Source of the DNA: Chryseobacterium aurantiacum
GTDB lineage: Bacteria; Bacteroidota; Bacteroidia; Flavobacteriales; Weeksellaceae
Reading direction: 5' to 3'
Length of the DNA: 64,000 nucleotides
Assembly (NCBI RefSeq): GCF_003020585.1
Contig: NZ_PXUE01000007.1
Location: forward strand, 124,001-188,000
In this document: piece after piece, positions 57,448-64,000 of the stretch
Layout: each line of letters begins with the position of its first letter
Numbering within the stretch: the first letter of the stretch is position 1
The notes under the pieces: generated by a model
Told to the model about the DNA's origin: nothing
The model's input: the letters and a program-made list of their open reading frames with translations, nothing else
Databases searched by the model: none
Made by a program: the position numbers and the translations under genes

Positions 57448-58386
57448 TTATCCTGAGAAGTCATCCAGCATATTTCTGGTAGGAACAAAGAAAAGTGTTC
57501 CGGTAACTGCTGTACTGAAATCTAATATTCTATCATAGTTTCCGGGAGGATTTCCAATAAACATATGAGTCAGCATTTTGTTTGTAGTGGTAAATGTACT
57601 TGCATAGGCAATAAAATAGGTTCCAAACTCATTGGTAGAGGGATTTCCAAAAGGCATATTGTCTCTTACAATCTTTAGCTCTTCACCATTTTCACCTTCA
57701 ATATTGGCCAAAGCAATGTGGGAATTGGATGGTTTCACTTCGTCAGACATTTCAATATCATTTTCCTTGGATCTTCCTATTACTTTTTCCTGATCTTCTG
57801 TGGACAAGTTTTTCCATGCATCCATATTGTGAAGATATTTTTGAACGAACAGATAGCTTCCTCCTTTATACGGCAGGTCTTCGTCTCCAATCTTTGCAAA
57901 ATAATCCCGATCCTCTCCATGTGGATTCTCTGTTCCGTCTACAAAGCCAAGAATCGATCTTGCATCCCAATATTTAAATCCATGAATTTCCAAAATGCTT
58001 TCTGCAACAGGATTCAACAGCCTGGATATTTCAACAGCCATATCAAAGATCAGACTTTTGTTGTCTGCCCTTAAATGAAAGTGAAGGTCACCTGGTGTAG
58101 AAACAGCAATATGCTTATCACCTTTTATTTCTTCAAAATTCACCAGCTCTTTGGGTAATGGTGTCGGAAGTTCTAGTTTCTTCCATGCATCAGCACCTAT
58201 TCCCATCACGCAACTTACCCTACTGTCCGGAAATCTGTTAAAACCGGAATTATTAAGATTTAGCACCAAGGCACATAGTTTCTGAAAAACATCTTTTAGC
58301 TGTGGACTATCATGAAGTTTCCAGACCATGAAGATGGTATTGCTGTTAGGATAATCAGTTACATTTTGTGATTCTATCGTACTCAT
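57448..58386 (-). CDS. DyP-type heme peroxidase
   Basis: A peroxidase of 312 residues. The GXXDG signature is present in RSILGFVDGTENPHGEDRDY (about 143-162). The proximal heme His lies in SNSHIALANIEGEN (about 220-233), and the late Arg/Phe region reads DNMPFGNPSTNEFGTYFIAY. No Tat or signal peptide is evident, so it is cytoplasmic or encapsulin-targeted. The ATG at 58386 (MSTIESQNVTDYP) is preferred to a TTG 45 bp upstream. No encapsulin gene is in the window. Substrate unknown; dye decolorising names the family only. Confidence 0.92.
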   Translation of the reverse strand: MSTIESQNVTDYPNSNTIFMVWKLHDSPQLKDVFQKLCALVLNLNNSGFNRFPDSRVSCVMGIGADAWKKLELPTPLPKELVNFEEIKGDKHIAVSTPGDLHFHLRADNKSLIFDMAVEISRLLNPVAESILEIHGFKYWDARSILGFVDGTENPHGEDRDYFAKIGDEDLPYKGGSYLFVQKYLHNMDAWKNLSTEDQEKVIGRSKENDIEMSDEVKPSNSHIALANIEGENGEELKIVRDNMPFGNPSTNEFGTYFIAYASTFTTTNKMLTHMFIGNPPGNYDRILDFSTAVTGTLFFVPTRNMLDDFSG

Positions 58387-58587
58387 CCGTCTTTTTGTAG
58401 TAAAGTTATTTAAACTTATCAGAGAATTCAAGGGTGGATGGTAAAAAATCTTTAATTTTTAATGCTTAAAAATAGGGCTGTTTTCAAAATAGACATGCTG
58501 TCATGAGCCAAGGAATATGACTTTCTCCAGCAGATCTTTAAATCTTAAACTTTCTTTAAAAATGATTTTGAAAGGGAGCAGTAAGCC

Positions 58588-60237
58588 CTAGCCAATCAAC
58601 TCTTTTGCTTGTGCAAGAGCTGCCTCTGTAATTTTGCTTCCGGAAAGCAATTGGGCAATTTCGTTCAGCTTATCTTCATCACTCAAAGCAATAATGGTGG
58701 ATTGAGTTTTCCCGGCAACATCCTGTTTTACAACCTTGTAATTGTCATTTCCTTTAGCAGCAACCTGTGCAAGGTGAGAAATAACGATCAGCTGCATATC
58801 TTCAGACATTTCACGCATAAGATTTCCGATTTCCTCTGCTACTTTTCCTGAAACTCCGGTATCAATCTCATCTAAAATCAGGGTCGGTAATTCATCGCTT
58901 TCCGCAATAATTTTCTTCACGGCAAGCATAACCCTTGATCTTTCACCTCCTGAAATTGCTGTTTGAATCGGCTTTAATGGGAATCCTGAGTTCGCCTGAA
59001 ATAATAGTTGGATATTTTCATTTCCAAACTGATTAAATTCTACAGCTTCCTGCAATTCTATATCAACTTTTGCTTTTTCAAGGCCCAATTTTTTAAGGAG
59101 ATTCTCTGCTTTTTTAATAAAAACAGGAACGTTCTTTTTTCTATTTTTAGAAAGTTTCTCAGCAAGGACTTGAAGGGTCTTTTCTTTTTTAGAAATATTT
59201 TCCTCAGTTTCTGCAATCTGTGATTCCAATTCTGAAGCTCCTTTCTGATCTCCTGCTAATTCGTTTCTTATTTCTATCAGTTCATTAAGATCTGAAACAT
59301 TATGTTTAAGAAATAGTGCATTGATCTTATTGTTCAGCTCTGTAAGAAATACAAGGTTTTCAGGGTTGATTTCTACCTTTTCCGCCTCATGTTCTAGTTC
59401 GGAAATAATATCTTTCAGCTCTACAAAAGATGTTTCAAGCCTTTGATCCAGCTCTGCAAAACTGGTAGAGACTTCAGATATTCTGGAAAGTTTAGCTTTT
59501 GCTTCATTAAAGAAAGACAAAATTCCGATTTCCTCCTGATGGAATCTTGATAAGATTTGTCCTACATTTTCAGAAATCATTCCAGCGTTTTCCTGAATAG
59601 ACAACTGATTCTGAACATCTTCAAAATCTACATCATCCAACTTTAACTCTTCCAGCTCATTAAGCAAAAATTCTTTATAATCGCTTTCTTTGGTAGATTC
59701 TGAAAGTTGGGTCTTTAATTTTTTAAGCAGCATCTTCAGATTCTGAAAATCCGAAAATTCCTGCTGATATTCTTCTATAATCTTTTTATTTTCAGAAAGT
59801 CCATCAATAATTTTAAACTGATATTCTGATGTAAAAAGATTGGATGTTTCAAATTGGGAATGAATATCAATCAGTTGGGAAGAAAGTTCTTTAAGAACAT
59901 CCAATGTTACAGGAACATCATTGATGAATGCACGAGATTTTCCTGATGGAAGAATTTCTCTTCTTATAATGGTCTGATGTTCGTAATCCAGATCATTTTC
60001 AATGAAAAACTTCTTAAACTGATTGTTAAGATCAAACTCCGTTTCTACAATACTTTTTTCCTCTGTCTTTGCAATGGATTTCACATCAGCCCTTTCTCCT
60101 AGAATAAGTCGTAGCGCTCCCAGAATAATGGATTTACCGGCACCTGTTTCACCGGTTATTACCTGTAAACCATTTTTCAATGATACTTCTAAGGTATCAA
60201 TTAAGGCAAAGTTTTTAATGTAAATTCTCGAAAGCAT
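58588..60237 (-). CDS. recN: DNA repair protein RecN
   Basis: An SMC-like ATPase of 549 residues acting on double-strand breaks. N-terminal Walker A is in ITGETGAGKSIILGALRLIL (about 28-47). The middle is a long coiled coil with a break (KLKTQLSESTKESDYKEFLL; SELESQIAETEENISKKEKT). The C-terminal ABC signature AISGGERSRVMLAVKK and Walker B LPTLILDEIDTGVSGKVAEE follow, with the His switch in IVISHLAQVAAKGN. Length and domain order are normal. Confidence 0.96.
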   Translation of the reverse strand: MLSRIYIKNFALIDTLEVSLKNGLQVITGETGAGKSIILGALRLILGERADVKSIAKTEEKSIVETEFDLNNQFKKFFIENDLDYEHQTIIRREILPSGKSRAFINDVPVTLDVLKELSSQLIDIHSQFETSNLFTSEYQFKIIDGLSENKKIIEEYQQEFSDFQNLKMLLKKLKTQLSESTKESDYKEFLLNELEELKLDDVDFEDVQNQLSIQENAGMISENVGQILSRFHQEEIGILSFFNEAKAKLSRISEVSTSFAELDQRLETSFVELKDIISELEHEAEKVEINPENLVFLTELNNKINALFLKHNVSDLNELIEIRNELAGDQKGASELESQIAETEENISKKEKTLQVLAEKLSKNRKKNVPVFIKKAENLLKKLGLEKAKVDIELQEAVEFNQFGNENIQLLFQANSGFPLKPIQTAISGGERSRVMLAVKKIIAESDELPTLILDEIDTGVSGKVAEEIGNLMREMSEDMQLIVISHLAQVAAKGNDNYKVVKQDVAGKTQSTIIALSDEDKLNEIAQLLSGSKITEAALAQAKELIG

Positions 60238-60331
60238 TGATATTCCGGTTATAATCCAATTGGAGTTTGAATGGTAAAAATAAGTTTTTTTAATGAAAGC
60301 GGAAATGACAAATATTGATTAATATACCAAC

Positions 60332-60849
60332 CTACTCTTTTGAAATTTCAATAAGTAATTCGTGAAAGTCCTTGTATTGATACTCAAAAGAATCAACATC
60401 CTCATGATCCCAGCGAACTACAGCATTATTGTTATGGGTATCAAAGCATAGCAATCCCCAATCACTATATACTGCAAAGGGAACATATCCCTTGTCGAAA
60501 AGAAATTTTCTTGGATAGGTATCAAACATCATTTCACGGAGAGAGGCTCTCCAGCTATTGATTGGTAGTGGGCAAAATGAAACTTCTGAAATCTGGAGCT
60601 CATAAAAATGCTTATGTTTCAGAAATATTTTAAAATCATCTGGGAAAACAAATCCGGTTTCTTCTTCAAATTCTTGAAGTTCGGTATCTGTAATGGAACT
60701 TTTAACAGGAAGCCATGATTTCCATTCTTCATCAGACTGATCCGGGGCTCAATATCACAAGGAAGTTTATTGAGATCATTCTCAATCCAAAAATTGAGGG
60801 TTCTGTCAATAATTTCTTCAATCTTTCCCCGATTGTTGATTACTTCCAT
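60332..60849 (-). pseudogene. SMI1/KNR4 family protein, interrupted by a -1 frameshift
   Basis: The start (MEVINNRGKIEEIIDRTLNF) reads to DIE at about codon 34, then leaves frame at a C4 tract (60744-60747). In the neighbouring frame the protein continues without a stop from about 60747 to the TAA at 60332-60334 (DEEWKSWLPVKSSITDTELQ, TGFVFPDDFKIFLKH, then NSWRASLREMMFDTYPRKFL). Adding one C would restore a 172-residue product. SMI1/KNR4 proteins are often toxin-immunity factors. It may be a real decay, a phase-variable site or a sequencing error. The ATG overlaps DUF4835 by 10 bp. Confidence 0.8.
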
Positions 60850-61742
60850 TTATTCCACTTATTATCTGCGTTTTTCGGTGAAAGAATAATCATGGTTTGT
60901 TTTAAGTCATTAAGAATAAGGCCGCCATTATTTCCGGAATTGAAAACGTTAAAGATCTCATCACTTTTAGTATCCATAAACAGATTGAAGTAAAATCCTT
61001 GCTGAAATGAGTTTTCATATCTCTTGAGCTGCATCAGGGCATCGAAAATCACCTTCTTGCCTGCGGTCTGATCCTGATTGAAAAGATTATCCATTCCTGA
61101 CCTGTGATAGGTATACATTGTAGAACGCAACTGGCTCCAGTTAGGGTTGATTATTTCATTGATCAGTATTGTACGGCTTCTTGGCTCATTAATGGTATTC
61201 CATCCGTCATAGTTTCTGTTCTGAGAGTTTTGGGCAATCTGCTGAGCTTTTGCAAACCACTGGCTTCCTCCCATTGACTGGAAACTATCTGCATCATATC
61301 CCAAAATAAGATAAATATAGAAACTGATGACATCCGTAAGATTTTTGCCGGAAAACTGTCTTTCGTTAAAAATAAGGTTTTCGTTCTCAATATATTCAAA
61401 ACTGAATCTTTTATCCTGAAGATTCAGTAAAGGGGATTCGTATGTTGTGTTATAAACGGGACGTACTGCCTGCACAACAATTGTACCTGTGAATTTGTTT
61501 ACATTTCTTTCTGAAATCACAATGGCAAATCCACATTTAATCTTTTCAAAATTCTGCAATTTCTTTCCTGTCCAGCTGGTATTATTGATAAAGTCTCTAA
61601 GGCTTTTTTCCAGTGACTTAAATGCCTGCTGGTTACTTCCTCCTATCTGCTGAGAATTTACCTGGACTGTAGCCAGTAGTTCCTGAGAAAAACCAAGGTT
61701 ACATATCAAAAACAGAAAAAATAAACTTATAATTTTTTTCAT
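60840..61742 (-). CDS. DUF4835 family secreted protein
   Basis: A protein of 300 residues with signal peptide MKKIISLFFLFLICNLGFSQ. The DUF4835 pattern follows: LLATVQVNSQQIGGSNQQAF (about 22-41), FKSLEKSLRDFINNTSWT, CGFAIVISERNVNKFTGTI, VQAVRPVYNTTYESPLLNL, FYIYLILGYDADSFQSMGG. The family is confined to Bacteroidetes and typically lies just downstream of coaBC, as here (gap 36 bp). It is periplasmic or outer-membrane-associated; role unknown. Confidence 0.9.
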   Translation of the reverse strand: MKKIISLFFLFLICNLGFSQELLATVQVNSQQIGGSNQQAFKSLEKSLRDFINNTSWTGKKLQNFEKIKCGFAIVISERNVNKFTGTIVVQAVRPVYNTTYESPLLNLQDKRFSFEYIENENLIFNERQFSGKNLTDVISFYIYLILGYDADSFQSMGGSQWFAKAQQIAQNSQNRNYDGWNTINEPRSRTILINEIINPNWSQLRSTMYTYHRSGMDNLFNQDQTAGKKVIFDALMQLKRYENSFQQGFYFNLFMDTKSDEIFNVFNSGNNGGLILNDLKQTMIILSPKNADNKWNKWK

Positions 61743-61778
61743 TGTCTATTAAAAATTGAGAACGGAAATTTATTAAAA

Positions 61779-62984
61779 TTATTTTAAAATCTGAGACTCA
61801 ACAAAATTGAGAATATCCTTGGCGACATCATCTTTAGATTTCAGATTGAATTCTTTCTTTTCAGTCTTTGTAAATATCTTTATTTTATTGGTGTCATTTT
61901 TAAAGCCTGCCCCCTCATCACGCAAAGAGTTAAGAACAATCATATCAAGATTTTTCTTTTCCAGCTTCCCTTTTGCATTTTCTTCTTCATTTTGAGTTTC
62001 TAAAGCAAAGCCTACCAAAAACTGATGGGTTTTCTTTTCTCCCATGGTTTTAAGAATATCAGGATTCTTAACCAGCTCAATGGTGAGATTTTCATCATTT
62101 TTCTTGATTTTCTCTTTGGCAATCTCCTTTGGAGCATAATCTGCAACCGCAGCACTCGCGATACCAATGTCTATTTTATCATAGAATTCAAATACCTTGG
62201 CCAGCATTTCTTTGGCTGAAGTTACTTTATGAAGTTCTACATTTTTGTCATTAAGGATTTGGGAACTTGGCCCCGAGATTAGAATTACTCTGGCTCCTCT
62301 TTTTGAAGCTTCCTCAGCCAGAGAAAAGCCCATTTTTCCTGAAGAATGATTTCCTATAAACCTTACCGGATCAAGCGCTTCATAAGTAGGTCCGGCAGTA
62401 ATCAGTACTGTTTTTCCCTCAAGACTATTTGTGGCTGTATTATCTGTAAAATAATCTTCAATAGTATTAAAAATAGTACCGGGCTCGGCCATTCTGCCTT
62501 GTCCAATGAGTCCACTCGCCAGTTCACCGTTTTCTGCGGGGATAATTGTGTGTCCGAAACTTTCAGCAAGTTCCAGATTTTTCTTGGTGGATGGGTGTAC
62601 ATACATATCCAAATCCATTGCCGGGGCAATAAACACGGGACATTTTGCTGACATATAGGTCGCGATAACGAGATTATCACACATCCCATGAGTCATTTTA
62701 GCCAATGTATTTGCGGTACATGGAGCTATAATCATGACATCTGCCCATAAGGCTAATTCCACATGGCTGTTCCAGGTACCGTTATCTCCATAAAAATCAG
62801 AGTAAACAGGTTTCTTGGATAATGTTGAGAGGCTTAATTTGGTTACAAAATGTTCTGCATCGGGAGTCATTATTATCTGTACCTCAGCTCCTTTCTTCAC
62901 AAAATCCCTTATCAGAAAATGAACTTTATAAGCCGCAATTCCTCCTGAAACGGCGATAAGTATCTTTTTACCGGAAACACTCAT
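61779..62984 (-). CDS. coaBC: Bifunctional phosphopantothenoylcysteine decarboxylase/phosphopantothenate--cysteine ligase
   Basis: A coenzyme A biosynthesis enzyme of 401 residues. The N-terminal flavodoxin-like CoaC half has ILIAVSGGIAAYKVHFLIRD, the catalytic His in NSHVELALWADVMIIAP, PCTANTLAKMTHGMCDNL and FIAPAMDLDMYVHPST. The C-terminal CoaB half begins about 190 with VLITAGPTYEALDPVRFIGN and HSSGKMGFSLAEEASKRGA, and ends with LVGFALETQNEEENA and a Lys-rich nucleotide site. It lies in the row bamD-omega-coaBC-DUF4835, typical of flavobacteria. Confidence 0.96.
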   Translation of the reverse strand: MSVSGKKILIAVSGGIAAYKVHFLIRDFVKKGAEVQIIMTPDAEHFVTKLSLSTLSKKPVYSDFYGDNGTWNSHVELALWADVMIIAPCTANTLAKMTHGMCDNLVIATYMSAKCPVFIAPAMDLDMYVHPSTKKNLELAESFGHTIIPAENGELASGLIGQGRMAEPGTIFNTIEDYFTDNTATNSLEGKTVLITAGPTYEALDPVRFIGNHSSGKMGFSLAEEASKRGARVILISGPSSQILNDKNVELHKVTSAKEMLAKVFEFYDKIDIGIASAAVADYAPKEIAKEKIKKNDENLTIELVKNPDILKTMGEKKTHQFLVGFALETQNEEENAKGKLEKKNLDMIVLNSLRDEGAGFKNDTNKIKIFTKTEKKEFNLKSKDDVAKDILNFVESQILK

Positions 62985-63050
62985 TTAGCTTTAATTTTTT
63001 TGAAACACTAAAATACTTATTTTTTCCCACAATAAGGGTTTAAAACAATA

Positions 63051-63085
63051 AAGGTCATAAAAGAACAGAATTCTTTTATGACCTT
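63051..63085 (-). terminator. Hairpin after the omega-subunit gene
   Basis: Perfect 15-bp stem AAGGTCATAAAAGAA/TTCTTTTATGACCTT with a 5-nt loop, 23 bp past the stop. The minus-strand tail is only moderately T-rich, so it may terminate or stabilise the mRNA. Confidence 0.65.
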
Positions 63086-63107
63086 CGTTTATAAAAAACA
63101 CAGATGA

Positions 63108-63431
63108 TTATTTTCTATCCTCTGTTTTTCTGAAATACACATCTTCGTTTAACCACTCTTCAATAGCGATTGAAGTTGGCTTTGGAAGCTTTTCGTAATG
63201 CTTAGAGATCTCAATTTGCTCTCTGTTTTCGAAAACCTCTTCTAATGTAGAATTGTGAACAGCAAATTCATCTAATTTGTTGTGAAGCTCCGTACGGATC
63301 TCCGCATTGATCTGCTCTGCTCTCTTTCCCATGATAACAATAGCTTCATAGATTGAACCTACTTTATCTTCAATCTTATCCTTATCGTAAGTGATAGTAT
63401 TTACTTCTGCTTTTGTATCTTTTACACTCAT
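63108..63431 (-). CDS. rpoZ: DNA-directed RNA polymerase omega subunit (Rpb6-like)
   Basis: A protein of 107 residues. The conserved core YEAIVIMGKRAEQINAEIRT (about 29-48), followed by ELHNKLDEFAVHNSTLEEVF, matches the Rpb6/omega fold that clamps the RNA polymerase beta' C-terminus. The Bacteroidetes form is longer and more Rpb6-like than the E. coli protein. It lies between bamD (41-bp gap) and coaBC, all on the minus strand, which is the standard order in this phylum. Confidence 0.88.
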   Translation of the reverse strand: MSVKDTKAEVNTITYDKDKIEDKVGSIYEAIVIMGKRAEQINAEIRTELHNKLDEFAVHNSTLEEVFENREQIEISKHYEKLPKPTSIAIEEWLNEDVYFRKTEDRK

Positions 63432-63472
63432 TTTGAGAAAATTATTTTATTTTAAGATGGCAAATTTACGAA

Positions 63473-64000
63473 TTATCTTTGAATTTTGAAAGTCGCCGCA
63501 GGCGGAGGTGTCTGAAGGGCTGCACTATCCCTCTGCATCTGCTTTGCTTGTTTTTCATTACTGATCTGATCTTTAATTTCCTGATCAGATTTATTTTGCT
63601 TAGCCAGCTTATCTGCTTCTTTTTTCTGTCTTGCTGTTAAAGCTGCTATTCTTTCTTCAGTTTGCTTTTTAACAACAACAAAGTTTTGTTTTTCTTTCTC
63701 CAGCTTCACTCTAAGGTCAGCTGCGGTTTTGGAATATTCGGTATTAGGAAGCTCTTTTTCTACCATTTTTGCGTAGGTTAATGCACTTTCAATACGCTCG
63801 TCCTTAAGGTCATAAATTGACTTTGTTGCCAATTCATAACGTGATTTCATGATATAATCATAAATTTTTGAACGAAGCTTTGTACTTGGGAAATCTTCCA
63901 ATACATTTTCCAATGCTACATTAGCTGCTTTATACTGTCCCATTTTGAAATACTGTCTTCCATTTTCATAGGCTTTGAATTCCAATTTGTAAGACAACTC
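63473..64000 (-). CDS. bamD: Outer-membrane assembly lipoprotein BamD, C-terminal part
   Basis: The gene runs off the window end; the visible 175 codons lack the signal peptide and first TPRs. They hold TPR pairs (YENGRQYFKMGQYKAANVAL, ENVLEDFPSTKLRSKIYD, SALTYAKMVEKELPNTEYS), then a Lys/Glu/Gln coiled-coil tail with AALTARQKKEADKLAKQNKS and a Pro-rich end (TPPPAATFKIQR). BamD belongs to the BAM complex that inserts outer-membrane barrels. The first in-frame TTG at 63997 is not a real start because the frame stays open to the edge. Confidence 0.85.
   Translation of the reverse strand, partial: ELSYKLEFKAYENGRQYFKMGQYKAANVALENVLEDFPSTKLRSKIYDYIMKSRYELATKSIYDLKDERIESALTYAKMVEKELPNTEYSKTAADLRVKLEKEKQNFVVVKKQTEERIAALTARQKKEADKLAKQNKSDQEIKDQISNEKQAKQMQRDSAALQTPPPAATFKIQR

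Noticed and set aside
1..64000. tRNA, rRNA, CRISPR array, insertion sequence, prophage or integrative element
   Set aside because: No cloverleaf, repeat-spacer array, transposase, integrase or flanking repeats were seen by eye on either strand.

Overview
The window looks like chromosome of a flavobacterium of the Chryseobacterium/Weeksellaceae type. The evidence is AT-rich DNA, no Shine-Dalgarno-like leaders, promoters of the Bacteroidetes form TAnnTTTG, a type IX secretion (T9SS) C-terminal sorting domain, many 'xSC' lipoproteins, and Bacteroidetes-specific families (DUF4835, DUF4251, Rpb6-like omega). This taxonomic call is inference; no rRNA or tRNA gene is visible. I see no insertion sequence, prophage or CRISPR array.

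Layout. 0-1.6 kb: end of a cbb3-oxidase assembly locus (fixH, SafE) and a lipoprotein. 1.7-7.3 kb (minus): serS, then a small surface-polysaccharide group (FkbM methyltransferase, glycosyltransferase, flippase). 7.4-13.6 kb (minus): MlaD-like protein with a two-gene Fe-S oxidoreductase, then a PpiD-like chaperone. 13.8-18.5 kb: lon, an AI-2E-type permease, a Cys-rich double-glycine peptide and a DoxX-like protein. 18.5-31 kb: acyl-CoA dehydrogenase, lipoproteins, an ECF sigma factor with its partner, pgi, folD, queE, a sugar-phosphate transferase and mlaEF with a beta-barrel protein. 31-34.7 kb: small envelope proteins, an M48 protease, meaB and two tandem cytochrome c lipoproteins.

34.7-39.1 kb (minus) is the most unusual region. 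It is an RNA-repair/ribosome-rescue operon (unknown basic protein, RtcB ligase, nucleotidyltransferase, PrfH, TPR protein). In front of it lies what looks like a complete transcription attenuator: promoter, 25-codon leader peptide rich in Val/Leu, an antiterminator segment and an intrinsic terminator. There is also a 12-bp intercistronic hairpin after rtcB and an extra open frame just before it.

39.1-53.7 kb: lipoprotein, M28 peptidase, methylmalonyl-CoA mutase, prolyl oligopeptidase, prfA, and a SAM-I riboswitch heading a TonB-dependent receptor plus APC permease (a probable methionine-related uptake system). Then come a T9SS-secreted FISUMP-like protein and a divergent AraC regulator sharing a palindromic promoter region. 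53.8-64 kb: two unrelated fumarases back to back, a DyP peroxidase, recN, a frameshifted SMI1/KNR4 gene, DUF4835, coaBC, rpoZ-like omega and the end of bamD.

Promoter, attenuator and riboswitch calls were made by eye. Start codons were moved inward where the longest open frame begins with TTG/GTG or extends through a promoter or terminator.
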